In this document: positions 35,804 through 50,302 of the stretch, one piece after another | Layout: each line of letters starts with the position of its first letter | Numbering within the stretch: the first letter of the stretch is position 1 | Assembly (NCBI RefSeq): GCF_036320965.1 | Contig: NC_092239.1 | Coordinates: 622,820-686,819 of the forward strand | Direction: 5' to 3' | Origin: Panulirus ornatus | Lineage: Eukaryota; Arthropoda; Malacostraca; Decapoda; Palinuridae | Length of the DNA: 64,000 bases | Made by a program: the position numbers and the translations under genes | The notes under the pieces: model-generated | The model's database searches: none | The model's input: only the letters and a program-made list of their open reading frames with translations | What the model was told of the DNA's origin: nothing

Positions 35804-37567
35804 ATGTTAATGTGCAGAGAGGTGCAACTGGAGGGATGTCTGATCATTATCTTGTGGACGCTAAGGTGAAGATTTGTGTGGGTTTTCAGAAAAGGAGAGT
35901 GAATGTTGGGGTGAAGAGGGTGGTGAGAGTAAGTGAGCTTGGGAAGGAGACTTGTGTGAGGAAGAACAAGGAGAGACTGAGTACAGAATGAAAAAGGTGA
36001 GAACAATGGAAGTAAGGGGAGTGGGGGAGGAATGGGATGTATTTAGGGAATCAGTGATGGATTGCGCAAAAGATGCTTGTGGCATGAGAAGAGTGGGAGG
36101 TGGTTGATTAGAAAGGGTAGTGAGTGGTGGGATGAAGAAGTAAGATTATTAGTGAAAGAGAAGAGAGAGGCATTTGGACGATTTTTGCAGGGAAAAAATG
36201 CAACTGAGTGGGAGATGTATAAAAGAAAGAGACAGGAGGTCAAGAGAAAGGTGCAAGAGGTGAAAAAGAGGGCAAATGAGAGTTGGGGTGAGAGAGTATC
36301 ATTAAATTTTAGGGAGAATAAAAAGATGTTCTGGAAGGAGGTAAATAAAGTGCGTAAGACAAGGGAGCAAATGGGAACTTCAGTGAAGGGCGCAAATGGG
36401 GAGGTGATAACAAGTAGTGGTGATGTGAGAAGGAGATGGAGTGAGTATTTTGAAGGTTTTTTGAATGTATTTGATGATAGAGTGGCAGATATAGGGTGTT
36501 TTCGTCGAGGTGGTGTGCAAAGTGAGAGGGTTAGGGAAAATGAGTTGGTAAACAGAGAAGAGGTAGTAAAAGCTTTGCGGAAGATGAAAGCCGGCAAGGC
36601 AGCAGGTTTGGATGGTATTGCAGTGGAATTTATTAAAAAAGGGGGTGACTGTATTGTTGACTGGTTGGTAAGGTTATTTAATGTATGTATGACTCATGGT
36701 GAGGTGCCTGAGGATTGGCGGAATGCGTGCATAGTGCCACTGTACAAAGGCAAAGGGGATAAGAGTGAGTGCTCAAATTACAGAGGTATAAGTTTGTTGA
36801 GTATTCCTGGTAAATTATATGGGAGGGTATTGATTGAGAGGGTGAAGGCATGTACAGAGCATCAGATTGGGGAAGAGCAGTGTGGTTTCAGAAGTGGTAG
36901 AGGATGTGTGGATCAGGTGTTTGCTTTGAAGAATGTATGTGAGAAATACTTAGAAAAGCAAATGGATTTGTATGTAGCATTTATGGATCTGGAGAAGGCA
37001 TATGATAGAGTTGATAGAGATGCTCTGTGGAAGGTATTAAGAATATATGGTGTGGGAGGAAAGTTGTTAGAAGCAGTGAAAAGTTTTTATCGAGGATGTA
37101 AGGCATGTGTATGTGTAGGAAGAGAGGAAAGTGATTGGTTCTCAGTGAATGTAGGTTTACGGCAGGGGTGTGTCATGTCTCCATGGTTGTTTAATTTGTT
37201 TATGGATGGGGTTGTTAGGGAGGTAAATGCAAGAGTTTTGGAAAGAGGGGCAAGTATGAAGTCTGTTGGGGATGAGAGAGCTTGGGAAGTGAGTCAGTTG
37301 TTGTTCGCTGATGATACAGCGCTGGTGGCTGATTCATGTGAGAAAATGCAGAAGCTGGTGACTGAGTTTGGTAAAGTGTGTGGAAGAAGAAAGTTAAGAG
37401 TAATTGTGAATAAGAGCAAGGTTATTAGGTACAGTAGGGTTGAGGGTCAATTCAATTGGGAGGTGAGTTTGAATGGAGAAAAACTGGAGGAAGTGGAGTG
37501 TTTTAGATATCTGGGAGTGGATCTGGCAGCGGATGGAACCATGGAAGCGGAAGTGGATCATAGGGTG
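35803..37567 (+). pseudogene. RTE-like LINE: endonuclease tail, full RT, C-terminal start
   Basis: It starts at the end of the AP-endonuclease domain ([15 protein letters not shown], the SDH motif). Two single-base losses shift the frame: one at 'acagaatgaaaaagg' (about 35990), one at 'gggaggtggttgatt' (about 36104). From 36105 it is open through the whole [110 protein letters not shown]. It stops matching at 37567 (EAEVDHRV), where it meets an inverted LINE segment. It is the best-preserved RT in plus orientation. Confidence 0.93.
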
Positions 37568-37947
37568 ATCTCTCAACCACGCTCTTTTTATTTCCACACA
37601 TCTCTCTTACCCTTACATTACTTACTCGATCAAACCACCTCACACCACACATTATCCTCAAACATATCATTTCCAGCACATCCACCCTCCTGCGCACAAC
37701 TCTATCCATAGCCCACGCCTCGCAACCATACAACATTGTTGGAACCACTATTCCTTCAAACATACCCATTTTTGCTTTCGGAGATAATGTTCTCGACTTC
37801 CACACATTCTTCAAGGCCCCCAAAATTTTCGCCCCCTCCCCCACCCTATGATCCACTTCCGCTTCCATGGTTCCATCCGCTGCCAGATCCACTCCCAGAT
37901 ATCTAAAACACTTCACTTCCTCCAGTTTTTCTCCATTCAAACTTCCA
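37568..37947 (-). mobile_element. RTE-like LINE, inverted segment joined tail to tail
   Basis: Minus-strand segment from [20 protein letters not shown] through NVWKSRTLSPKAKMGMFEG and GCEAWAMDRVVRRRVDVLEM to NKKSVVER, cut at 37568. The last bases before the junction in both halves (TAGGGTG and GAGAGATCA) come from different parts of the element, so the junction is not a simple hairpin tip. Confidence 0.9.
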
Positions 37948-38991
<1,044 letters not shown>

Positions 38992-39038
<47 letters not shown>

Positions 39039-39045
39039 TTTTTTT

Positions 39046-39046
<1 letters not shown>
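38992..39046. repeat. (AT)n plus poly(T)
   Basis: AT tract to about 39020, then a run of about 25 T. On the minus strand this is an A tail followed by (TA)n at the 3' end of the next LINE. Confidence 0.97.
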
Positions 39047-40408
<1,362 letters not shown>

Positions 40409-40482
<74 letters not shown>

Positions 40483-40485
40483 ATA
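40409..40485. repeat. (AT)n microsatellite
   Basis: About 36 AT units. It could be the tail of both the flanking plus-strand repeat and the minus-strand LINE. Confidence 0.98.
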
Positions 40486-41183
40486 TTTTTTTATTATACT
40501 TTGTCGCTGTCTCCCGCGTTTGCGAGGTAGCGCAAGGAAACAGACGAAAGAAATGGCCCAACCCCCCCCATACACATGTATATACATACGTCCACACACG
40601 CAAATATACATACCTACACAGCTTTCCATGGTTTACCCCAGACGCTTCACATGCCTTGATTCAATCCACTGACAGCACGTCAACCCCGGTATACCACATC
40701 GCTCCAACTCACTCTATTCCTTGTCCGCCTTTCACCCTCCTGCATGTTCAGGCCCCGATCACTCAAAATCTTTTTCACTCCATCTTTCCACCTCCAATTT
40801 GGCCTCCCACTTCTCGTTCCCTCCACCTACGACACATATATCCTCTTGGTCAATCTTTCCTCACTCATTCTCTCCACGTGCCCAAACCATTTCAAAACAC
40901 CCTCTTATGCTCTCTCAACCACGCTCTTTTCATTTCCACACATCTCTCTTACCCTTACATTACTTACTCGATCAAACCACCTCACACCACATATTGTCCT
41001 CAAACAACTCATTTCCAGCACATCCACCCTCCTGCGCACTACTCTATCCATAGCCCACGCCTCGCAACCATACAACATTGTTGGAACCACTATTCCTTCA
41101 AACATACCCATTTTTGCTTTCGGAGATAATGATCTCGACTTCCACACATTCTTCAAGGCTCCCGGGATTTTCGCCCGCTCCCC

Positions 41184-41186
<3 letters not shown>
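40486..41186 (-). mobile_element. RTE-like LINE, 5'-truncated (short 3' UTR form)
   Basis: It covers [15 protein letters not shown] to DVVYRG. A GAA-to-TAA change stops it at VVERA (about 40905). Otherwise the frame is kept. Short 3' UTR ending TATAATAAAAAA and (TA)n. Truncated at GGGGGAGCGGGCG against (AT)n. Confidence 0.92.

Positions 41187-41268
<82 letters not shown>
41187..41268. repeat. (AT)n microsatellite
   Basis: About 41 AT units, the end of the LINE/SINE chain. Confidence 0.99.
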
Positions 41269-41269
<1 letters not shown>

Positions 41270-41754
41270 TCTCACCTTCAAATTCTCATTTTCTGTTGCA
41301 TATTTCTTGCTGATGTTTCATTCCTTTCACAATCCATTTTCCGACCATCTGCTCCTCTCACGGCCGGGGTTAGAGCAATTGCGCTTTGAAAATCAAATTA
41401 CAATTATAATTACAAATACTTTCCATTTTCTTAAATGACAATTATAATTACAATGACATTTGAGAATAGCAATTATATAATATTTACAATTACCATAAAA
41501 ATCAATTATCATTCAAGTTATAATTACAATTTCCCAAATTTGAAAAAAAATGTTTGTCGTTAAAAAGAAACACTAATCTATTTACAGACAAGTTTTACAA
41601 ACTATTTTGAAAGCAAAAGGATCTCATTTTCTAGAAGTTGCAGCAGATGATAATTACAAAACTGGTAGTTTTTCTCACAGTTAACCACTGCACTTTATCA
41701 TCAACACTGAACGGGAACAAATGACACCAAGTTGACCTATGTTAGCAGTGAAAA
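41269..41754. other. AT-rich flank, possible hAT element end
   Basis: Repeated AATTACAATTATAATTACAA-type motifs at 41395-41535 lie just outside the hAT transposase relic and may be its subterminal repeats. I cannot define a terminal inverted repeat or an 8-bp target duplication. Confidence 0.35.
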
Positions 41755-42520
41755 ATTTCCGGCAATGCTGAACATTGGCTCTGATGGAGCAGATGTAGCA
41801 GTACGCCCATCACCTCTCTAGCAAGGTTCTTCAGTGGATACAAAGTTTGGGACACTTCTCTCCAGTAGAGCATCGAATCACTTGATAATGACCGAGTTCC
41901 TTCCTCTACATCATATTGCTTCAACACAAGACTCACTAACGCTGTGCTTCCCTCTGATCACCGTTAATTTTGGAATTTCGTTGAACATTTCGGTATGAAG
42001 GAAAAAGTCTGGGTCTTTGTGATTCAGGTAATATTTCTTTTGCTGGGTCATCCTTGTTACTTTCTTTATCCTCTGTTGATGTTGACCCCTCCTGAACTAC
42101 CTCCAATTCTTCAAGCATTTTCTTGATACATATCAACACTTGGTCCTTCTGCTCTTGTGATGGAAGCCAGTCCACTTTGAACCTAAGATCCATAAAAGCC
42201 ACGACTTGAGCATCTATCATTTACATGTGTGGATCTAACCTTTTCTTCACAGAGTCCATTAGGACTTTAGCCAGTTGTTAACAGCATTATATTTGTGTTG
42301 CGATCATGAATTAGATTCTCTGGTGAATGTTTAAGTCCCTGAATCACTGGTCTGATAGCTGATATAGTCACCTCCTGCCCCTCCACAACTTCCATGGCCT
42401 CGTGTAAAGGTTCGAGAACAATCACAAGCTCCTTTAAGGCAGAAATCTCCACTGGCATGATTATCTTCCTCCTCTGCTCTCTCTCTCTCCGCCACACAGA
42501 ATCAAACGCATTATTCAACT
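41755..42520 (-). pseudogene. hAT-family transposase, C-terminal half, broken
   Basis: Three frames in order on the minus strand: ALKELVIVLEPLHEAMEVVE with VTISAIRPVIQGLKH (42267-42518), VVAFMDLRFKVDWLPSQEQK (41936-42220), and MLYWREVSQTLYPLKNLARE then VMGVL. A frameshift brings in ATSAPSEPMFSIAGN. This is the order of a hAT (ZBED-like) transposase: core helices, the LDPRFK block, then the dimerisation domain (YW...YP.L..LAR...SSAPSERVFSIAG). A stop at 42218-42267 and at least one frameshift make it dead. The N-terminal BED finger and first catalytic Asp are not found. Confidence 0.72.
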
Positions 42521-43350
42521 TTGCAGGTTCTTGAGGTCGTGTAATGTATTGTTTTTGTTGTTATCGGACTGATATTTGGGTCGGGTTAAGGATCAACAGG
42601 GTGGATTCAAACAATTAAAAATGAAATAGTACCGCTCGCGAGTATCGCTACCTCCATTATTTTTTTAGATCACTATAGTGCCTTCCTGAGCAGTAACTCC
42701 CAGATTGTCGTCACCTGAGGCATAGTTAGATTAGGTCAGGACCCACAACACTGCACACCGATCGTCCTGAACACAGCGATTGTAGTGGACATAGCGACCC
42801 ATCTCTTGCTGTTACTCTAGAAATACTCGTCGCTTAAGTCGTGTTTGCTCATATTCGGTTAATGGAGTGAGTGTGATGTGAGTGTCTGTATAGCAACAAG
42901 ACATAGGATTAGAGAGACGACGGCTGATCACAGGGTTATGTGAAAGTAAGTGTTTCTCACCTTCGAGTCCAATGACATATTTTTTCTCTTGGCGGGAATA
43001 AAGTTTTTATATGATTCTTAACGAACTTCCTTCCCCTTTTATGGGAATGCCAAATTAAGGCTGAAGTATGGGCTCTGTAAATGAGGGTGTTACATGCAAG
43101 CGAGATTACTAATGCTTGGATGGGGAGGTGCTAATGTACCTACTACTGTCGCACAAAAAGTTGTCGGAAAGCTTGTTGGATCTGAATGTTCAGGTAGAGG
43201 CAGCCATCAACCGTCACAATAGCTGAGATATAATCAATGAATGATAAACACAATTGGATTACTACATACACTTACCCATACTGGAAAAAGGTGTCCCAAT
43301 ACTAGACACTATCATCTGATCTAGATAAAACTGTCCTAAGGGGGTGTAAT
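42521..43350. other. No recognisable feature
   Basis: No N-terminal hAT sequence or other gene recognised. Confidence 0.4.
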
Positions 43351-43414
43351 AGTAATGACATAATCATGATAATAATGATAATGATGATAATCATAATGAT
43401 GATAATAATGATAC
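43351..43414. repeat. Imperfect (ATG/ATA)n trinucleotide repeat
   Basis: ATGATAATAATGATAATGAT and related triplets. Confidence 0.85.
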
Positions 43415-43512
43415 TGGCTTGGCAGGCTCACGCTGGACTCTAGGATAAGGTCGACTTGGGAGAAGAATTGAGAAGAAAGACAGAACTGAGGTAATTTGCA
43501 TATCCTTACTTC

Positions 43513-43866
43513 TCAGAGTGTGCAGGAGAGGTAGGGATGTTTGGTGGCGTGAGGCATGTATCTCCATGGACGCTTGACTGGTCCCACCTGGTCAGGGATA
43601 AGCTGTAAGAACAGCAGAAACAAGTGTAGGGTTGAGATCCGGCCGAAGTGTACGGCAGAAGCCAACGTCAAGCGTTTTTCCATCCACGTTGCTTGTTGGT
43701 TTAACAGAATTTTGGTGGCCACGTTATAAGCAGGTTTAACAATGTCTAATATAGGAAAATCTTTGTGAAAGCTTAACAAATATAAATGCGCTACATTACA
43801 TCGCTGTAGTCTTCCTTCTTTCGTCATGATGATTTCCAGATATTTTCTGGTTTCTTTCTCATCCAT
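43513..43866 (-). CDS. Open frame of 117 codons, unrecognised
   Basis: Starts at an ATG: MDEKETRKYLEIIMTKEGRL, with CNVAHLYLLSFHKDFPILDI, WMEKRLTLASAVHFGRISTL, and ends HPYLSCTL. No low-complexity repeat and a normal residue mix make it one of the few open frames in the window not explained by repeats or LINEs. No family recognised. It could be an exon, a transposon ORF or chance. No clear splice sites. Confidence 0.25.
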   Translation of the reverse strand: MDEKETRKYLEIIMTKEGRLQRCNVAHLYLLSFHKDFPILDIVKPAYNVATKILLNQQATWMEKRLTLASAVHFGRISTLHLFLLFLQLIPDQVGPVKRPWRYMPHATKHPYLSCTL

Positions 43867-44773
43867 TTCCTCAACTATCTCTGTGTCTTGCTGGAAAGAA
43901 TTTTGTATTTCTCTCTCCTACAGTCTCTCTCTTTTTCTCACTTTTCATTCGTCAGTTTGCTTCAGTTTTATGTTCTAGCCGCCTTATGTCTTTCATAATT
44001 TGACTCACTTCATTCTTCTTTCACTTCTCTCTTCTCCCTTCACTCACTATGTTCCCTCGAAGTGAGTCTTTCAGACTTCATCAATGAAGCAAAAAGCTGC
44101 GTCACTACGGCAATTCATAGCATCTCAGAGGTTCACATGATGAATGGGGTCTTTGGTGAACATGTAATTACAGCTGATCAAAGTTGCACCTTATATAGAG
44201 CGTAATTATCGATCGTAAATCTGTCCAGTGGCATGAGGAACACAACTTTGTCAATTACCACGACTTGAATGAGGTTAGTCATGGACATATCATCCAGAGG
44301 TTCAATAATATACAATGCCGCAGGTATATTTACCCATTAAACTGAATTTCATAAATCCAAGAAACTTTCGGAAGAGTTGTTTAGGTGCCATAAGAGCATT
44401 ATCTAATGGAATTATGATACCAGGCAGTTGATGAATGAGATACCAGGCGTTAGGTCAATAGGAATTAAGATTCTAAACAAATCAGAAAAATACTTAATTG
44501 CGATACCAGCTCCAGTTGATGACCTATTACAATACCCGGTCAATCTTGATTCACCTGTTTCAAATTCTGTTTCTTGAATAGATAATTTCGTTCTATATTA
44601 GACTGTGTATCATAATCTGATGGAGAATATCATGCTCTGAAATTTGACATGGTGATGAGTAACCCTCCTTCACCAGTATTAAGTAATTTGTATTGAAATT
44701 CTTTAAAACAAAATTACCAAGGGATGCTTACCCTCTAAGACAATCTGGTTTAGATATGTGGATGAAAGTGAAA

Positions 44774-44777
<4 letters not shown>
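43867..44777. other. No recognisable feature
   Basis: Nothing supported. C/T-rich at 43900-44040. Confidence 0.4.

Positions 44778-44856
<79 letters not shown>
44778..44856. repeat. (AT)n microsatellite
   Basis: About 39 AT units, the tail of the minus-strand repeat that follows. Confidence 0.98.
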
Positions 44857-44857
<1 letters not shown>

Positions 44858-45045
44858 TTCTTTCATACTATTCGCCCATTCCCGCATTAGCAAGGTAGCG
44901 TTAAGAACGGAGGACTGAGCCTTTAAGGGAATATCCTCACTTGGCCCCCTCCTCTGTTCCTTCATTAGGAAAACTAAAAACGAGAGGGGAGGATTTCCAG
45001 CCACCCGCTCCCTTCCCTTTTAGTCGCCTTCTACGACACGCAGGG
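44857..45045 (-). mobile_element. ~240-bp LINE-derived non-autonomous repeat, copy 5, 5'-truncated
   Basis: Minus strand, from CCCTGCGTGTCGTAGAAGGC to GCTACCTTGCTAATGCGGG and the AGTATGAAAGAAAGAT tail. The first ~45 bp (the TATCCCTGGGGATA head) are missing, and (TA)n takes their place. Confidence 0.88.
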
Positions 45046-45062
45046 TATATATATATATATAT
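45046..45062. repeat. Short (AT)n
   Basis: AT tract linking two tandem minus-strand copies of the repeat. Confidence 0.95.
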
Positions 45063-45298
45063 TTCTTTTCTTTCAAACTATTCGCCATTTCCCGCATTAG
45101 CGAGGTAGCGTTAAGAACAGAGGACTGGGCCTTTGAGGGAATACCCTCACCTGGCCCAATTCTCTGTTCCTTCTTTTGGAAAATTAAAAAAAAAACGAGA
45201 GGGGAGGATTTCCAGCCCCCCGCTCCCTCCCCTTTTAGTCGCCTTCTACGACACGCAGGGAATACGTGGGAAGTATTCTTAATCCCCTATCCCCAGGG

Positions 45299-45301
<3 letters not shown>
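45063..45301 (-). mobile_element. ~240-bp LINE-derived non-autonomous repeat, copy 6
   Basis: Complete minus-strand copy ending in TATCCCTGGGGATAGGGG at its head (45301) and TTTGAAAGAAAAGAAAT at its tail. It is adjacent to copy 5 in the same orientation. Confidence 0.9.
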
Positions 45302-45371
<70 letters not shown>

Positions 45372-45372
45372 T
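45302..45372. repeat. (AT)n microsatellite
   Basis: About 30 AT units plus a TTTATATATA end. Confidence 0.98.
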
Positions 45373-46140
45373 GAATGCACGTGCTATTGTAAGAGGGTAT
45401 CAAGGACTAAGGGATACACTGTAGGAGTCGTCAGCGTTTGCTAAAGCGACCATGAGGTTCACTGCAGAAGTTGTCTACAGGTGTCAGACTGGCCAGGTAA
45501 TCCACCATGTGGGTTCGACCTTGATACGGAAGAAAAAATGCAATGAATGGTGGCAGCGGGAAAGATTAGGAAATATCAAAAGCGAAGAATATTATTACAA
45601 AAACGGAACACAAACTGAAGGACATCTATAATCAACTAACTGAAAAGACGATTACAATTCTAACGCTTGAACATTACGACGACTTATGAGTCTCGTAGTT
45701 AGCAGGGAGACGGAGTCCATGTTCTGCTGACCTCGGCATCAACAAATGTTGCAGTGTTTACCTAAAGCCAGCCAGCAAGTGTATAATGGCTCCTTCCACC
45801 CGCGTTGAAGAGCGGCATCTCGTTAATCATTTTTAGACTAGAATTCCTTCGTGATGACAGTAATCTTACCACAAGTGCTTGTTATCCCTCGGATGTATTA
45901 CTCATACGATCAATAAAGGTTCCATAATTAGTGAGAGTAATACCATCCTTGTCGTTAATCCTCTGGCAATAATTTATTTTCCTCTCGTTAATTACCCCAA
46001 CGGTAATTAATAATAATTGTCTGTGCCAATTATAGCGGAGCTTTGTATCTCGGAAAGCTATAGTTCATGACACTCAAATGTATGTCTTTGTCGTCCTGAT
46101 TCGTTGTAAATTAATTGCTTTATTGTTTACAGTCCCACTG
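45373..46140. other. No recognisable feature
   Basis: Nothing supported. GTGGGTTCGACCTTGATACG at about 45510 is B-box-like, but no A box accompanies it. Confidence 0.4.
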
Positions 46141-46378
46141 CCCGACCCTCCACACTGCCCGACCCTCCACACTGCCCGACCCTCCACACTGCCCGACCCT
46201 CCACACTGCCCGACCCTCCACACTGCCCGACCCTCCACACTGCCTGACCCTCCACACTGCCCGACCCTCCACACTGCCTGACCCTCCACACTGCCCGACC
46301 CTCCACACTGCCTGACCCTCCACACTGCCCGACCCTCCACACTGCCTGACCCTCCACACTGCCCGACCCTCCACACTG
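46141..46378. repeat. 17-bp minisatellite, 14 copies, with 34-bp higher-order unit
   Basis: CCYGACCCTCCACACTG is repeated 14 times exactly end to end. Copies 1-6 carry CCC and copies 7-14 alternate CCT/CCC, so the second half is four copies of a 34-bp dimer. 17 mod 3 is 2, so open frames appear in several phases and encode 17-residue peptide repeats. These are artefacts. Confidence 0.98.
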
Positions 46379-46480
46379 TACTCCAGGATTACCGACCACT
46401 CAATTATCATTTCAGACAACGTGGATGTGAGGATGTTATTGCAATTAGTTGTTCTCATCTTTCAGAGTGAGCCATATCCC

Positions 46481-46482
<2 letters not shown>

Positions 46483-46541
<59 letters not shown>
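46483..46541. repeat. (AC)n microsatellite
   Basis: About 29 AC units. Confidence 0.98.
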
Positions 46542-46542
<1 letters not shown>

Positions 46543-48599
46543 AGTTCCCAGTCTGACCTCAACATTTGAACCACTTTTCTGTAGTCTACACTTTTGGTTC
46601 CTTCTCATGAAGCCTTTTGGTCAACAATATCCGCAACAACTTGCCAGTATATACTATAAACTAATACATAAATCTAAGATAGATCTAATTCATTATTATC
46701 CTCAATATGTATAGCCAACCCGTTCAGAGCATGAAAAAAATCGGGTAGATAAGCAAGCGAGTCAAAATCACATACTAACTGAACTGACTAATTAGAGGCC
46801 GCTTGAGAAAGGTGTTTGAAACGCTTTTTTTCAAGGTGATTTTCCATTGCCATTTTACAGGAGTTATCCACTCTCGTCTGAACCAAGCAAATGTAGGTGC
46901 AGCTGTATCAAGTGTACAGTTCAGGTACAGATAAACATTACCATCAGGGGAATATCAGCGACGAAGGAAAGCGGAAGATCATATCTTCCTATTAGACTAC
47001 CAGAAGTAATATCACCCAGGACACCGGGGCAACTATGAGAAAATGGATCTTCTTTACGGAGCCGAACAGACAAGAGGTTGAGGAGGGTAGACTAATACTC
47101 TAATTTTCCAGTACCCAAAATGCCGTATGTTCACTAAACTTTGAGCAAGACGCTTGATAGCAGAGTCAGTAGTTAGAAAATTTCAGATGTATCATCTGAT
47201 TAAAAGAGAATCTCTCCCATTTTATGATGTCATACAGTACGGGAGTAACAAACTCGTCATGGTGTACATCTACATATTCAAACAAGTGACCTTCACCAGT
47301 ACTGTACCGTATGGTTATCACGAGTGGGGGAAGGAGGTGAGAGAGTTATCTGTAATGACCAATTACAAAGAAATTCTAATGGTGAAAATTATTTCAAGAA
47401 TTTTCATCAAGGATTGATGAAAAATTCATGCCCTTTTCAATTGTGTAAGGAAACTGGGCATCAGCCCCTCTCACACTCTAACATAAACAACTTCATGGCA
47501 CAATGTTTTGGGTCGTAAAGTGACGTATGGTTGAGAGGAAGAGCACTTGTGGCTGGCTGATGGCAGTCTCGGTACTGCTACACTCACTGCTCTAAGCAAA
47601 CGGCCTTAAGGTTATCATAAGAACTTTATCGTGAAATACAGTTATCAATTATCATTTAGGATTTAAGTAATTATATACTAAAAGTCTTAAGAGGTCATTA
47701 TTGTTAATAGAAAACGCATCCCTTACATTATTCAAGTGGCTGAACCATTTGTGCATTCGTTGTATCTTATCATTTCAGAGTATAAATTACAGTAATACGT
47801 AATAATTAATCTTCTCGGTAACTGGATAACATTATCTATCGTTCTGCTTCAGGAGGAGATGAGTCATGTTTAAAACAAACGACGCTCGAACTCAGGCTTG
47901 TGGAGATCATTACTCACACTCACCACCTGGGGAAAATATAGCGCCATTGTGGCCCACGTGTTACTGTAATTATAAAAGATAGATTTATATGACTGACAGT
48001 CCAACGTAGATTAAATGTCGTCTAATACTGTGTGGTTGTATCAGTGATTATCTAAGTGTGTTATTAAGCAGCTGCTTAAAGATCTCATGGATTTTATCAC
48101 AAATCTATTATAACATATTAAGACAACAAACACACATGAAGTTCATAACCTTTTAAATGGTCTATGAATGATGTTTTCAGATATCTCTTGAAATTCTTTA
48201 CGGTCCTCACCACAAGGAACATCTTCACTTAATGACAACATCAGTAGCAAGTTCAAACATCACTATTATTGTTTTCTAAAGAAATTCTGTCTCACAGGTC
48301 GAGGCCGTACGTGTCAGTATAGAAGTGCTGTACCAAAGCAACGACGAACCTATCAGTTAATATACCTTCATATTTCACAAGAGTTCTCAATCAGGAAATA
48401 AACAACTGCAATATCTACGATGAAATTCAATGAACATGATTGTGGATAATCTCACCAGTTTGCTTCTTTTCATCCTTAACCAACTCAATAATATCAAACC
48501 ACCAAAGAATACACTGAAATTGCCAAGGAACAAAACCCGGTCCCCTTTTATCATATCCTGATACTTAATGATTCTTGGTACAGATAATTTCTCAAAGAT
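46542..48599. other. No recognisable feature
   Basis: Nothing supported. Open frame 47154-47417 has no motif. The 3' part may hold unrecognisable upstream sequence of the Jockey-like relic that follows. Confidence 0.35.
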
Positions 48600-49560
48600 T
48601 CATAATCATACATAGAATACACTAATAATTCTCACTGGTATTCTGTAAGGTTCTACCTTTGCTCCAAGTCCCTTTCCTTCGAACAAAGTGCAGAAGTAAA
48701 CTAATTCACTAGACACATGTCAAAACAGTTCTTCCCTTGTCTGCTTAGCTTCTTTAATAAACCATTTTACTTTCTTCAGTAGGTAAACAAATACACTCAT
48801 GTGCTGAAGACACAGCACTGCATTTCTCCACTTTCTTCAGTTTTCTCCACCCTCTCTTGTTCGATCTATATCTCGTCCCGATACAACTTCCCCAATAAAA
48901 TTCAGACTTGGACAGGATACTTCAGTGGGGTAGACAAATAAAAAAAAGAAAACAATTTCTACCCATCAGCCTCTCTAACACCCCTCAATTCTAGTCGATT
49001 TGTAAGACTACAGTTTAATACAATAGTCGTACTTGTCATCATTGTAACATGTAACATATCTTGACAACGTCAACTTACACCATTTGCTAAATCTGCCTCT
49101 AAGAAACTGTTTATATGCCTCAAGTTCTTATCTTCTGAACTGTTGTCCCACATAAACAAAGGACTGATCCCTACTTGAATGGAATACTGCTTTCATATCT
49201 GAGAAGGTTCTAGCTCTGCATACATACTGGACAGGGCCGAGTTAAATGCAGTCCGTCTAACAACTGTCCCAGTTTAACCTAACAACATGATACACTTTCC
49301 CTGCGCTGCAAATTTTCTTCACTTTCGTTCTAATACATGTATAACTTCGGCTTTTGCCCCCATGAGCTAGCTATTTTTGTGCCCCCTTCATTAACTAGAT
49401 CACGCATTATTCGGCAAATTGCTGAGTCGCATAATCAATTAAGCATGTGCCTTATTGACATCTATTTCTTTTCCTACACCTCGAAGCTTTGGAACTCTAC
49501 CGCCGTACGTTTTTTCGAAGAATCATAACCTAACCCTTTTTGAAAGATGATTTTTCATTT
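48600..49560 (+). pseudogene. Jockey-like LINE, RT C-terminal region, degraded
   Basis: With stops and frameshifts the translation contains GCTGAAGACACAGCACTGCA, which reads AEDTALH (FADDTxLH motif, about 48802); NSDLDRILQWGRQ; FAKSASKKLFICLKFLSSEL followed by LSHINKGLIPT; MEYCFHI, EGSSSAYILDRAELNAVRLT; then HELAIFVPPSLTRSRIIRQI and YFFSYTSKLWNSTAVRFF. This order (ADD, WxxxN, AKxASKKL, MEYCSHIW, DELALCIPPPxxRxR, LWNSLPxxxFP) is that of arthropod Jockey-type LINEs. Its 3' UTR was not identified. Confidence 0.68.
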
Positions 49561-50302
49561 CATTCTACGCTCATCAATAGGTTTTTCACTATTCTTATTT
49601 GTCTTTCTCATTCACCTTATTTACATTTCAATAAAGGGCCGATCTCGTTGTTGACTTTCGTTCGTGACTGGAGCCTTCACCATGAAATAAAAAGATGATA
49701 GGTATGGGGCATATGAAACTTTACAGATAGTTAAGATGCTGAGTGAGCTAATTCGGAAATATAACACTTGAGTGGGAAGAACCACAAGGAAGTAGGAACA
49801 GTATAACAAATCCCTGTCCTCATCTCTACTATTCAGGAACATTACGTACACAGATTGCTTTGCGATTCGTTCTCAAGACAGCCACCACCATGACTAAGGG
49901 AGAGTAGCATCTTTAGTCAAGTGATCTTTGTCTTAGATGAGAATGAAACGCATTGTTGACTTCTGTCTACCCAGGCAACTGCGTTCTGAAGCAGTTACTG
50001 TAAGTCCTAGTTTTGAAGATTTTTCGGATCAGTTCTAATATGACGATGACACCTACTTTCTTTACGTATGGTAGTTCCAGTGGCCTCCTGGCAGTGCCCC
50101 AGGAGATCGCTTCTGATTATCATACAACAGAATTAGTTCTGGTCAGATTAAGGCGTCACGGTCGGTCGACGCTTCAATTCGCAGCAAATTGGCTTTTCTT
50201 CAACGCCATCATTACCGTCACAAGACACATCCGTTTTCGTGCCTGATCAGTGTTCAGGACACTTGTTTACACCGAGAATTATGAGGAATTTGAACCTCTC
50301 AC
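49561..50302. other. No recognisable feature
   Basis: Nothing supported. Open frames at 49621-49851 (-) and 50013-50246 (+) show no motif. Confidence 0.35.

Noticed and set aside
41361..41400. Terminal inverted repeat of the hAT element
   Set aside because: I could not find a matching inverted sequence on the other side near 42520-43000.
46074..46458. 112-codon and shorter frames with a repeated GGSGSVEGRAVWRVGQC-type peptide
   Set aside because: Created by the stop-free 17-bp minisatellite; identical peptides appear in several phases.
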